Under the pieces are notes generated by a model, which saw only the letters and a program-made list of their open reading frames with translations, was not told the DNA's origin and made no database searches. The translations under genes were made by a program, and so were the position numbers. From NCBI GenBank assembly GCA_934047225.1, contig OW203991.1:3844001-3908000 (forward strand): DNA of 64,000 nucleotides, given 5' to 3'. This DNA comes from Ypsolopha sequella. Lineage: Eukaryota > Arthropoda > Insecta > Lepidoptera > Ypsolophidae. Positions 21,640 through 32,405 of this stretch are shown in pieces. Each line of letters begins with the position of its first letter. The stretch's first letter is position 1.

Positions 21640-21788
21640 ATTAAAGTTGCTTTATAAACCTCACTAATACTGAACTATTGGCGTCAATTGCCACATAACA
21701 AAATGCTTTTAAATTGTTTATTTCTTAACAAGGAAAACAAAGTTAAGTTATGCACTTTGCGCTAAGCGACTGACATTTAACCTTAAAA
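21640..21788 (+). mobile_element. Half copy of the TTAA MITE found at 60572
   Basis: TTGCTTTATAAACCTCACTA, ACTGAACTATTGGCGTCAA and GCACTTTGCGCTAAGCGACT, ending TTTAACCTTAA, match the right half of the element at 60572-60953. The left half is missing. Confidence 0.75.
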
Positions 21789-22817
21789 GCAGGCGTGTTT
21801 TTGTACCATCATAATTATAATTATATACCGAATTCAACACGTTAGTGGTGAGAGTTCAAAGCTCCTTCCAAAAGCATTTTCTTGGCACCCTGCCATTTAA
21901 GGCGGGGCCGATTCAATTTCAATACGTACCGTTTTACTCCATTTTGGTTTTAGTTGCCATGGTGATGCCGATATGTTGTTACTATTTCAGAGGATGCTGT
22001 TCATAATTCTACCAAAAACGCCTTTGTTATTATTATTTTTTTTTTATCTTATTTATTTTATAATATTAATCTTAAGACTAATTCGGCTTAAAAATAATTA
22101 CAATGTTGCTTAAACTTTAGATGTTATGATGATGTGTTAAACAGTTGGTACTATGAGTATTTTTATAATATCCAGATCTAAGGTTGAGTGAGTCTATTAT
22201 GAAACTTACAAATCTATCACTATATTCGGCCGTGAACCCTGAACTTAAGATTTGATGGAGAAAGAAGAGAAAATCGCCAGTAGAGCACCGAGTTTCATTT
22301 AAGAAATCAAACCTACATGTGGTTGCAATTATTATGAGCCACTGCAATTCCCCATGCGCAAATTGTTATAGCATAATCGTGGCATAAATAAAATGTCCTT
22401 CAAAAATTATAGATAATGAAAAAAAATATTGAATGTTTATTTTTTACGTTCTATTTTTTACGACTATGAAATACGAGTCACACTCAAAGAACTCCCGTAA
22501 TTTCGAACTAATATACATCGAAATTTCTAACTTTGAAGAACAGTAGAAATGAAATGAAATATATTTATTTATGTAATGTAAGTATAACAGATACACTTAT
22601 TACAGGTCAGTTTTTATGTAATATAAGTAATTAAATAATCTATGTGTATAGGTAATAGTTTTATGTCATAAATAATAACATGGGGAAATACGCAAAGGAA
22701 TAATAAAGGTTGGGTCTAGTTAAATTTAATTTAAAAAATACACATGAATAAAATAAAAATATAGGAATTAGGAATAAATACATATTATTTTAAAGCCTTT
22801 TTTGCTTTTAATTATTT
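21789..22817. other. Non-coding, nothing recognised
   Basis: AT-rich. A T-rich run lies at 22030-22050. No supported gene. Confidence 0.4.
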
Positions 22818-23021
22818 TAAAACAAATTATGAATATAAATGAAAAAGTACCAACTATTATCGATACATATTTCGTCCAACTTGAGGTCGTCGTCAGTCGA
22901 ATTATAAAAAATATCAAATATCTATTTTTATAATTCGACTGACGACGACGACCACAAGTTGGTCGAAATATGTATCGATAATAGTTGATACTTTTTCATT
23001 TATATTCATACTTTGTTTTAA
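22818..23021. mobile_element. Long inverted repeat with hammerhead-like cores
   Basis: Two arms of about 95 bp (about 22818-22912 and 22926-23021) separated by about 13 bp. The arm contains ACTATTATCGATACATATTT, and the other strand reads CTGACGACGACC...GTCGAAATATGTATCGA. On the + strand CTGACGA (22937-22943), a hairpin, and GAAA (22963-22966) are bracketed by ATTCGA and TCGATA, which can pair. Family A copy 3 abuts it at 23022. Confidence 0.8.
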
Positions 23022-23410
23022 TAGTAGTTTATGCTACAAGGGCGCAAAGGAATAAATTACGAGGACGATTTAAAACACGAGCGTAGCGAGTGTTTTAAAC
23101 GTAACCGAGTAATTTATTGCTCTTACGCCCGTGTATCATACTACGTTTTTCAATGCATAGTGTGAGGAAATAAAACAAATATAATTTTGTGAACTTTAAA
23201 TTATAATTGGCTCAAAAGGACTGTATCCAGAGCCGTTTAACAGTGGGAAAAAAAGAATAAGATCTATGGTACACAGGAAAGTCTACAGGTTAGCCAACCA
23301 TTGTAAATAAATAAAAAAAAAAATAATAATAAAGCCCTAGGGCAAAATAATCGACTTTCTGTTCGGTTTTGATGCATAAAAAGTAAGCCTTTACGAGCAC
23401 ATGCATTGAA
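23022..23410 (-). repeat. Dispersed foldback repeat family A, copy 3
   Basis: Reverse-oriented full copy of the 5121-5511 family, directly abutting the long inverted repeat to its left. Confidence 0.85.
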
Positions 23411-23507
23411 AAATAATTATAAATATATGCAATATATATAATAAATATATGCCTAACTCCGCCCATTCGATTAGTCGTAGTGGAGTCGGTATCTCGGTAT
23501 CTATCGG

Positions 23508-23909
23508 TTAAGGCGATATGTAAAAGTTTTAACGTCCCTGTTAGTAGAGGGACGGATTCGTGGAAAAGTAGCAAAAAGTCGGTTCTTTATTAATATAAAA
23601 TGTACTAAAAATGCTATCAAAATTTCGTTTAACCAGATAGGTTCTAGATACTGTTAAAACCCATCTAATAAAATATAATTGCAGTCCATATGTCATTCTA
23701 AATTGTCAAACCAGGAGAATTGGTGTCGATAAAGACCTCATTTCAATAAATATTTCTATCGAGCCGAAATTCTCCAATCGCGTTTCTGTTTTAACAAATC
23801 CCTAGAGAAACATTTCAAAAATAATATACTATTTTATCAAAATTATACATTATTTTCCGAAGTAGATATAGAAGTTCTAAAAGTGTCGATTTTTTTCGTA
23901 GCGCCTTAA
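23508..23909 (-). mobile_element. TTAA-flanked MITE family D, copy 2
   Basis: 402 bp from TTAAGGCGATATG to CGTAGCGCCTTAA, the reverse orientation of 20493-20920. Essentially full length. Confidence 0.82.
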
Positions 23910-24713
23910 CTTATCTTTTTATATATTTGCTTATCTATATTATCTATTTACTATTTTATAATGATTTGTAAATAATTCGGCACTATCATTATGAACTTCG
24001 TATTGTTATCGAAAAGTCCTAATTAGTTTTGGATTCTTCCAGTTAATCCGTCGACTCGTTATCTGTAGTTTTAACCGAGATAACAAAGTCCGCTGCCTTA
24101 ATTTATGTGTTTAGGTCTATAATTGAATGTATGGCTACCTAGCTACCTACCCTTGTTCACCGAGAAAAAATTCTGGTTCCGTTAACCTGAACATAGTTCA
24201 TTTAAATAGAAAACATTGTACTAAATGTGACGTCTATATTTATTGTTCAGTTTACTTGAACAATCTAATGTATACAATAATTCAAGTAAACATAACATAA
24301 TTCTGTTTTTGTTAACCAGGTTTTTTTACAAAACGATCTGGTAGTATTATAAAAACATTTTTTCTCCGTGTTCGTTTGTAATATTGGTCGGTCTATCTGT
24401 GATACAATTTGCAGCAGTTGTTATGAAAAATGTTAATGTATGAACCAAAGAACAAAAGGAACCTGGGAATAAATAGACTGCTAGCCAATGCATGCTTGTA
24501 CATTTCATGAAAAGTCAATCAGAAAACGAATTGCTTGAGAAAAGTAAATGTAGAACAGACTTGAATCACTTTTCACCAATTATATCTTCTCGAGAAATAA
24601 CATTATTCACCATCAACTGACAATGTTATCTTGTATGATTGACATTCCAACTTTTGATGCATTCGGAATAGAAAAACTTGTATGACCCGATTAGGAGGAA
24701 GATAAAGAGATCA
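23910..24713. other. Non-coding; one possible MITE
   Basis: At about 24155-24371 the ends ACCGAGAAAAAAT and ATTTTTTCTCCGTG form a short imperfect inverted repeat around 200 bp of AT-rich DNA, possibly a MITE. Nothing else is recognised. Confidence 0.35.
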
Positions 24714-24857
24714 GGGGACCTAAAAAGGCCGACTTGGGTGAATCATAAAATGATTTGAAAGTAGAATAAAGTCAGAGTTTTTCAAGCGTGCAAAAGAGAC
24801 GGCATTAGAACAAAATCATAATGTGATTCATGCAAAACGGCGTTTTTAGAGGATCTG
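24714..24857 (+). mobile_element. Short MITE family F, copy 1
   Basis: About 144 bp from GGGGACCTAAAAAGGCCGAC to GCGTTTTTAGAGGATC, with inverted ends of about 16 bp. GCGTGCAAAAGAGACGGCAT is internal. Four copies or part copies cluster between 24714 and 26467. Confidence 0.8.
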
Positions 24858-25022
24858 TGGGTCTACCGCGTAATTCTGATTTTCATCAACATCAACTTGA
24901 GATTGAAATTTGACGTGCGTGCAAAAGAGATGGCATGTTAGGCGGGCGTCGTCGCACGCACGTCAAATTTCAATCTCAAGTTGATGTTGATGAAAATCAG
25001 AATTACCTGGTAGACCCGCAGG
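24856..25022. mobile_element. Foldback MITE, copy 2 of the LINE-interrupting family
   Basis: Ends GGGTCTACCGCGTAATTCTG and CAGAATTACCTGGTAGACCC. The arms include TCAACTTGAGATTGAAATTT and its complement. It directly abuts family F copy 1. Same family as 17353-17525. Confidence 0.82.
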
Positions 25023-25484
25023 TTCGTAGCAGATGGAGATTTGTGGTCACAGGACACGGGGTTTTAAGGCTTGCAATATAACTATTAACATTGGCTCATC
25101 TCAATATCCAAAGATATCAAAGGATTTTTTTTCCGTAGCGCCTTAATTCTATAATCGTATATTTGCATATACATTGTCTTACATAACCCTGATAGAGACC
25201 AAAGATAATACTTCAATAAAAGTAATTACAGATCATGCTATCACCTTAACCTGATAATGTCTGCATCAATATTCAGAGCCTACATCTGTCTGCGAAGTGA
25301 AGGGTAGACTGAAGGTAGCACGACCTAATGATATATCTACCACGCGGCCAGATGTGTGCAGTTGTTTGACATTAATCAAAGATTGGACTCATTGGAACGT
25401 TTTCCATTTCAATGTTGTCCAATCAGAAGGTTATATTATCTGGAAAATGATAATTGGATGGGATTCAAATGCACTTAAATTGAC
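25023..25484. other. Non-coding, nothing recognised
   Basis: No supported gene. TTTTTTTTCCGTAGCGCCTTAA at 25125-25146 resembles one family D end and may be a remnant. Confidence 0.4.
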
Positions 25485-25712
25485 TATATAATCTAGGGTT
25501 TTGAAATTAGAAAACATGTTTGGATAAATTTTCCTCGATAGAAATAATTGTTAAAATGAGGTCTTCAAACACACTTTTTCACCTCGTTTGACGAATAGGA
25601 ACCATAGGTGTGTTTTAGCAATATCTAGAGGTTTGATATTTGAAAATTTGCTAGCTATTTTAGTTTTTTTATAAAAATTATAAAATTGACATTTTTCGCT
25701 TTCGACCTGAAT
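25485..25712 (+). repeat. Diverged family D relative, copy 1
   Basis: ATAATCTAGGGTTTTGAAAT, TCCTCGATAGAAATAATTGT and TTGACGAATAGGAACCATAG match 42735-43075. Word order parallels family D (a GATAGAAATATTT-like part, then the long AT part), but the sequences are clearly different. Confidence 0.65.
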
Positions 25713-25732
25713 CTCTGACTCTGGTCCTCTAA

Positions 25733-25922
25733 AAAGGCCACTTTGAATGAATCGTATTATGATTCCGTTCTAGTGCCGTCTCTTTTGCACGCGTGCAAAA
25801 TCTCTGACTCCATCCTACTTTCAAATCATTTTATGATTCACCTAAGTCGGCCTTTTTAGATCCCCTCTCCTACTTTCAAATCATTTTATGATTCACCCAA
25901 GTCGGCCTTTTTAGATCCCCTG
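25733..25922 (-). mobile_element. MITE family F, copy 2 with duplicated end
   Basis: Reverse-oriented copy from GGTCCTCTAAAAAGGCC to GGCCTTTTTAGATCCCC. About 57 bp of its end (CCTACTTTCAAATCATTTTA onward) is tandemly repeated at 25866-25922. Confidence 0.8.
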
Positions 25923-26043
25923 GAGATTTAGTATTAGATTTAGAAAGTAGGATGGAGTTAAAGATTTATCACGCGTGCAAAAGAGGCGATATTAGAACAG
26001 AATCAATGTGATTCATGTAAAACGGCCTTTTAAAAGGACCTGA
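25923..26043 (+). mobile_element. MITE family F, copy 3 (left end altered)
   Basis: Contains CACGCGTGCAAAAGAGGCG and ATGTGATTCATGTAAAACGG, and ends near AAAAGGACCTG. Its left end is diverged or lost. Confidence 0.7.
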
Positions 26044-26323
26044 AGTAAACCAAGGGCCTCTGTTAGTATTTTGCTACAGGCCCCGCCCTGGCTTAATCCG
26101 GCGCTGCAGTCGTAAACCCGAAAAGGCTGGTAAATGCTATTGTCTCAATTCTATTTGTATGAGAGAAGACGTTTCTTGAATTCTGCTATATCAATTCTAA
26201 ACGTCGTTGTCTCGCATTTAATCCAATAACAGCAACTGGCTCGGTTCTTGGAAAAAAATCAAGAAACACTTGCACATTTCTGGACGCAAACACCTTGCGA
26301 TACTGGTAGAGTTAATTAGGCCT
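26044..26323. other. Non-coding, nothing recognised
   Basis: No supported gene or repeat. Confidence 0.4.
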
Positions 26324-26467
26324 GGGGATCTAAAAAGGCCGACTTGGGTAAATCATATAATGATTTGAAAGTAGGATAGAGTCAGAGTTTTTTCACGCGT
26401 GCAAAAGAGACGACATTAGAACAGAATCATAATATGATTCACGCAAAACGACCTTTTTATAAGACCT
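26324..26467 (+). mobile_element. MITE family F, copy 4
   Basis: GGGGATCTAAAAAGGCCGAC to CGACCTTTTTATAAGACC, the same layout as copy 1. Confidence 0.8.
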
Positions 26468-26585
26468 GAATAGAGATGGCCTCTACAAATAGGCCAATTA
26501 CTGAAACCGTACATTCTACTAGACTTGTGAAAGTGAGTAACTTTGTCAGAGGAATTAGACAATTTCTCCTTCCAAATGAAAAAAA

Positions 26586-27030
26586 CAGGTCAAGTGCGAG
26601 TCAGACTCGCGTAACTAGGGTTCCTTAATTCGACAGTATTGGAAATTTTGTTATCCTGAATTTTTCAACCGCTATATTTTTCCTGTAATCGTTTACGTAA
26701 GCATATATTACCCGGATTTTTTCCACATTTTTTGGTCCACCAGTTTCGGAGATAGGGGGGGGGGGGGGGGGGCATACATTTTTTGTGGTTTTTCAAAGAT
26801 TTCTCGAAATCAGGGCCAGTAAATATAGTAAAAGTGTATGTTTTTACAATAATTTACAATATTGTATTTTTTAGTTTATTTTTTATTTTTCTTTCTTTTG
26901 TATTGGAAATATTTTTAACATTTTTTTTTTTTATATGAGTCTTTGACGACGGACGACGACGATGGACGGTCGGACAACGGAGTCTCACCATAAAGTTTCC
27001 TTTTGTACCTCTTAGATACTACGGAACCCT
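26586..27030 (+). repeat. Dispersed repeat family E, copy 1
   Basis: Starts near GTCAAGTGCGAGTCAGACTC and ends near ACTACGGAACCCTAAAAA. It contains CCAGTTTCGGAGATA followed by 18 G residues. Family members are at 36255-36952, 55868-55925 and 57150-57412. This is a very common moth repeat; no coding capacity. Confidence 0.75.
26755..26772. repeat. Poly-G tract of 18
   Basis: Eighteen consecutive G residues inside repeat family E, where the related copy near 57258 has a run of eight C. Confidence 0.95.
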
Positions 27031-27239
27031 AAAAATACACTTTCGATGAGTCTAAAACTCTTCTCTAGAAAATGTTTAAATCTTAAGAATTTGGGGTTCC
27101 AGAAAATACGAGAAAAAATTTATAGCCTTACCACCACAGAGACAAATTAATTCTCGGAGGATTGTTAGGAGTAGAATGTCCACATATTTGGCTATTTTTT
27201 TACGATCCCTCTATCAGACGCACTTGCATATACGAAAAG

Positions 27240-27575
27240 CTCTCATCCATCCATACATCAGCCTAGTTCGTCCACTGCTGGACCTTTCCAGGACTTTGCC
27301 ACTCCCGGCGGTCATCCTGGAAGAATTGCCCATACTCACACACGCTGGGCAGGCGGGTTGGTGAGCGCAGTGCCGGAACCCTCGCACCAGTGACGCTGCT
27401 GCCCGTCACTAGTCTGTTCCATATAAGGCCCGGCTATTAGGGATGGATATATCGCCATCCATCGGTCCCAGGCATGGTGGGCCTCCTGGTTTTTCCTCTT
27501 ACTCTCCCCCGAATTACTTCGAGGGTGTCTCCAAGTAAGATGGTGCCCGGCATCAGCTCTACCACCTAAAACTCT
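27240..27575 (-). repeat. Retroelement 3' end, family B, - copy
   Basis: The CATCCATCCATACATCAG tail, then TAGTTCGTCCACTGCTGGAC, CACTCCCGGCGGTCATCCTG, AACCCTCGCACCAGTGACG and TTACTTCGAGGGTGTCTCC: the reverse complement of 13190-13540, collinear over its whole length. Confidence 0.78.
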
Positions 27576-28022
27576 ACGAAAAGCTCTCATAAATCTCAAA
27601 TAAGAAACATTATGAGCACCACATACATATTTACCATGCTCTAAATCAACAGATATTTATTACGATATATTTTTCGAGACATTATACCTCTTGTCCTATT
27701 ACAAAGATTTGTTATCAGCCCCACACCTGGCTAACTCGTGAGTAAAATGATATATTTCCCCACTTACGAGTATGTGTTTAATACGTGCAACATGCATGTA
27801 GGTCATTGCAAAGTGTCTGACATGTTCACTGATAGGGCCACACCTACTAAGCTTGGCTATTATTAGAGCGTTGTAGGTAGCGAACGACAATAACAGAAGA
27901 CGCGTATCTAAAAAATTCTCATTAGAAAATGATACCAGCAGACACTCAAAAGGGCTAAGGCACAGTTCCCTTTGAGCTCGAGTTTATCATACTCAAGTGT
28001 CAAATTAGTATGGAAATAACTC
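27576..28022. other. Non-coding, nothing recognised
   Basis: No supported gene or repeat. Confidence 0.4.
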
Positions 28023-28720
28023 GGCTTGCGAGGACAATACAATCGTGCCGATTACGTCGCGGGTGCAAAATTGAAAACTTGTTTCAGAAGAAATTACCTT
28101 TTTGAAAGACTGTGGACGTTTTGAAACATTATTTTTGGTTATTATTAATCTAGATTACATTTTCTATGTTTGACTCGTATTGATTTTTTTATTTTAAAAC
28201 AACATTCGGCTTTTGGTAAAAAACCGTTAAATTCATGTATATTAGGGGTTTTTTGTTAAGATATTTATCAAATTTCACGATTTTTTGTTCGACTTAAACA
28301 TTGATCTAGATCAGCGTTTCTTAACCTTTTTAGTCCACGGACCCCTTAGGAAATCAAGCACAATTTTAAGGACCCACTTAATAAAAAGCAGCAATAAATT
28401 TCAGACCATTTATTTTAGTTCTACAAATTACAAAAAAATATATACTTTTTCATATAAAATACGTTAATGAGAAGGTTGGTGCTGCTTTTTGGCAACTAAA
28501 CTAGTGATATTTGGGTTTATATTACTACGGAGTTGTAGTTTCAAATCAATTTTATGATTGTTAAATGGTCCATAGATTAGGCTGCGGACCCCCATACATA
28601 TGCTCGGGGACCCCCAAGGGTCCGCGGACCACAGGTCCACTCAGCCTAAAATATTATAATAACACTCCATTAAACGCCCCAAAATGTGTTGCCAGCTTTT
28701 GTATGGAGATTTGTGTGTAA
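28023..28720 (+). repeat. Dispersed repeat family C, copy 2, with an insertion
   Basis: ATACAATCGTGCCGATTACG to about 28285 and AAAATATTATAATAACA onward match 19086-19440. Between them, about 28312-28640, lies extra DNA beginning CAGCGTTTCTTAACC and ending CCGCGGACCACAGG, a hAT-MITE-like insertion (CCACGGACCCC near the left, GGGTCCGCGG near the right). I could not find its target duplication. Confidence 0.65.
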
Positions 28721-29390
28721 AGATGCCTCTTAAGATGCGATACATAGCTAGCCGTGATTGGCCAACTTACAGTGACAGAGAACCATAGGGGCCGAGATGC
28801 CATACTAAAAATGTTCCCGACATAGTTTTCATGGGGTCATTTTTCAGCGCTAATCAAAACAAGTGGGTTTATACAGCAAATCAATATTAGTTTTAATCAG
28901 TAAAATAATTAATCTTACAGCCAGTTGCTTAAACCTTTAAAGTTGATGCCATCCCTTACATTGTTCTTGACAAAGAAAGTGACAGCATTCTTTTTTAAAG
29001 TTTCATTAAACTAAAAAACCCTTTCTGCAACTGGCCGTTAATAAGATAAATACTTCTATTAGATGTCCCGAGTGTCTGCAGTCAAATCAAAATGGAAACG
29101 ATTCTGCAAATGCTGCAAGTTGTCATCTACAGCATCTGCAGCGCTTAATTTCAGTTGTATGTTAAATACTACAGATTATTCTTTGTTTTTTGTCTAATAA
29201 AAACTGTGTGTTGTGACAGAGATACAACCGTAAATTATTTAAGTTATTATTACCCAAGTAAAGGCACAGCTGCACTTTTATAATGACCTGAGGCCGAGCT
29301 TATTGATTCTGCAGGAATTCGTGATAAAACTACCCGCAATTGTTTTTTTTTTTTCGGGTGATAGAAGATAGATGGTGCAAATAAGTTTTT
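28721..29390. other. Non-coding, nothing recognised
   Basis: No supported gene or repeat; a T10 tract lies near 29345. Confidence 0.4.
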
Positions 29391-29605
29391 TCAATGCAAG
29401 TGCTCGTAAAGGCCCGCTTTTTATGCATCAAAACCGATCAGAAAGTCGATTATTTTGCCGTAGGTCATTATTATTATTTTTTTTATTTATTTACAATGGT
29501 TGGCTACCATAAATGTTATACTTTTTTTCCACTGTTTAACGGCTCTGGATACAGTCCTTTTAAGCCAATTATAATTTAAAGTCAAAAAGATTATATTTGT
29601 TTTAT
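29391..29605 (+). repeat. Family A, copy 4, truncated
   Basis: Matches the first half of 5121-5511 (TGCTCGTAAAGGCCCGCTTT to TTTAACGGCTCTGGATACAG and beyond). It lacks the palindromic 3' half. Confidence 0.8.
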
Positions 29606-30178
29606 TTCATCCTAATACACTTCTTTCGCACGTCCCACACTCATCAATCGATTTACATAATTTTGTGAATTTTAATATAATGCACTATTTTCTTACACCT
29701 GCTTCCCGTAGGCGGAAACTACAAATATGCTACGATCCTGACACACGTCTTTCGCACGTTTCACACTCATCAATCGTACCAAAATGTAGGTATAATGGGA
29801 ACCAAAATGCTCACTTTCTACTCCGTGTGATTTTGTATCAGCCCCTCTCGAGTATGTCGCCAATTTGGTCGATATACTTAAGGAGCTCTTGTCCCAAAAT
29901 CAGTAATTTCAAAGTCGAATAGAACTTTCAAATATCGTCTAAAACTTCAAAAAAAAAAAATACGCAATATAGTTCGGATCTTTATCTAGGTCTTCCACGC
30001 ATGTGTTACACGATCAGATAAACTTTGCTCGATAGAAATAATTCACGAACACAGCGTGTAATAAGACCTTTCAAATCATGCCATTTCTATAATTCCACTC
30101 TTTTATTAACGAAACATATCTGGTAATATTGCTCTTTAAATTTTCTAGGTCTACCACGTAAGTGGGTTTTAATAAACA
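29606..30178. repeat. Dispersed repeat fragments, no gene
   Basis: GCTACGATCCTGACACACGT and GTCGCCAATTTGGTCGATAT (29720-29880) correspond to CTGCTACGATCTTGTCACAC and ATCGCCAATTTGGTCAGC at 55960-56090, so this is a dispersed repeat. The rest of the stretch is unassigned. Confidence 0.5.
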
Positions 30179-30183
30179 TATCC

Positions 30184-30870
30184 TGTTTGATATAAACGCT
30201 CGTTGCTACCAGAAATTGTAGCATATAAAAAGTAGTAATACTGACTAGTGACGGGCATCGACGTCACTGGTGCGAGGATTCCATAACCACGCTCAGACAC
30301 CACTAATTGTATGCTAAAGGGCGATACTTGCAGCTGGAGCAGGGGCCCATAGCTGTCCCAGATTTATAGTATACAAGTATCTTATGATCTAATATTTAAT
30401 ATAAAATGTCCTACCAGACAGTTGTATGATGACCTCATCAAGTAGTCCTCGCACGAAGACCCTTCGCTGCGGAGACCAAGGCGTGTCGGTGCCGTGACAC
30501 GTAGATCACCTTCCACGATGAATCTAAACACAACCCTCCTACCCCGGGATGCATCCGAACCCAGAAAAAATGGTAAATGACAAGTCCACTTGTCGCACAC
30601 CGCGTGGATATAGGTTATTTCACACACACAGGAAATACACTCAAAAGTGGCCTTCACGCCAAAATATCTTCAGCCCTTGATCGAATACTGTTTCTTACGA
30701 TGTCCGCACCGATTTCCCTTGGGTTAAGCCCTTAATAACACATATTAAAATCGTCCGCGATCTATACCAAGAAAATTCCACGTCCCTCGTTTTTGACAGC
30801 TCCAAGTCCATAGACAAAATATATAGACCATTGATGGATACGTTCCGAAATATACATTTTATTCTGAACA
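30184..30870 (-). repeat. BEL/Pao 3' LTR
   Basis: In element orientation it begins TGTTCAGAATAAAATG (AATAAA near its start) and ends TTTATATCAAACA, giving TG...CA termini. A stretch near 30240-30300 (TGACGGGCATCGACGTCACT on one side) resembles part of retroelement family B at 13360. The open frame at 30382-30657 recurs in the other LTR and is not a gene. Confidence 0.92.
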
Positions 30871-30939
30871 GTCCCCCGCTCTGGGCTGAGCAATCAGGCC
30901 ACTAGCTCATACAACCGGGAGACGGGAGAGAGTTGTCAT

Positions 30940-31810
30940 GGCTCGTCACAAAATCGAACCTTCGACCAACACCTCTGCGACGCGTGGAGTTCCGTCTCCG
31001 CCAAAACAACTTTAATATACGGCCCCGGTGCCAAAATAAGGATAGTAAGTTCACATCCTTCAAAAGAGTTAAATTTCCTTCCCTAGGATGCTCAGTCCTG
31101 TCTGACCACAGAGAGGACGAGAGTTGAGGACCGCTTCCACTTTACAATATACAGTGGCAAGCTCCTCAAAAATTAGGACAGTTTCCCCAATAACGCAGCG
31201 GAGGTGGGTCTTCGCCGACTTGACGGCAGCTTCAAAAAATTCCCTCCCCAGTGAGGGCAATTTGGGGGACTGTACCGCCAAGTTACCCCTTTCCAGGCGA
31301 AGATTTAACTTAAACTAGCATAGTTATTTACAAAACAAAAAATAACAACATCATTAGCAGTACCTCTGTAGATTGTGCCATTGTCGGAACGAATAAGTGA
31401 AGGTAAACCCCTACGCGACACGAAACGATCCAACGCGGCGACGAAGGCCTCCGTAGTCAAAGCTGATACCACTGCCAAGTGAACGGCCTTGGTGGCCAAG
31501 CACACAAATACACAAGGTATGCTTTCACAACCCGAGCGTTGCGATTGCTGAAAAACCCCGTGCGCGTTACGTATGTGTCAATCCGACACCAACAGATTTA
31601 CCAAAGGTCCGTCTTGGGTAGAAGCAAAGGATGAAGACTTCCGTATGGCAGGTCAGCTCTCCAAAATCAGCCTCCAAAACGCAGAAGTCCTTCATAATCC
31701 GTGAAAGGATTCAAACGAGCAACCGCTCACTTCAGCCTGGCGTGATCCTCGCGCAGAACTCGAAGTCTAAACTTGATGAGGTCCGCCTGAAGTACACGAA
31801 CCCAGTGTAC
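30940..31810 (-). pseudogene. BEL/Pao integrase fragment of pol
   Basis: On the - strand, from 31810 downwards, there is an integrase zinc-finger-like part (LNPFTDYEGLL, then SLHPLLLP). Next come CLATKAVHLAVVSALTTEAF (about 31500) and IRSDNGTIY, carrying one of the catalytic acidic residues of the integrase core. VKSAKTHLRCVIGETVLIFE and CKVEAVLNSRPLC (about 31120-31225) follow. Shifts and stops separate the pieces. The domain joins new DNA to the genome; it is not functional in this copy. Confidence 0.8.
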
Positions 31811-31979
31811 TAATGCGCTCCAACGCTCCTCTGCACTCACGGCTGGGGACAAAATATATGAATTTCATTGATTGGTTGGTATTTCAACATAATACCACCA
31901 TCATATTGTGATCCTCCAAATCTGCAAACAAACTATGTTCATTTGAAAGCCATTTCCTAAGTTCGAACATAATAATCCA

Positions 31980-32400
31980 AGTATCGAATCAAATATCGAA
32001 TATCCAAAATTGTGGATACCTCCACCAATGAACCAAATAGGATCCATCCTAACAAATCCGCACCCAGGAAAACATCGACTGGGCCGGATGACAAAAACGT
32101 GGGTCTGCCAGATGTAGGCCTGACGTGCATGAGATTATGGACGGAGGAAGGTCCAAAGAAGGCTGCCAGCCGACAATATTGTCTATAACCATGGCTGCAG
32201 CCGCTGATTCAACTCCAGTCCACCAATACCTAGGAGCGGCACCGACGAAACCTCCAGGTTCAAAACTAATCGGTGCGCCACTTGACTTTCCAAGTCGAGG
32301 AGGGCCCTTACCCTAACTCAATCCCCCCTGGGGCCCTAGACGCGAGCCATCGCGGTAGGCAACAGAACCGTCCGCGGTTCCGTACTCATGGCTTGAACAA
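31980..32400 (-). pseudogene. BEL/Pao protease region of pol
   Basis: Just after gag on the - strand, two frames read an ARVQGPGG-type start, ALLDLESQV (where active proteases have the acidic L-D-S-G-S-Q box, so the Gly is lost) and DVFLGADLLGWILFG. This is the aspartic-protease part of Pao pol. The frame is shifted and the active site changed. Immediately beyond it (towards 31810) the sequence jumps to integrase, so the polymerase is absent. Confidence 0.65.
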
Positions 32401-32405
32401 GCTAG

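Noticed and set aside
30382..30657. Open frame on the - strand repeated at 35173-35448
   Set aside because: It lies wholly inside the LTR, is repeated because the LTR is repeated, and has no recognisable domain.
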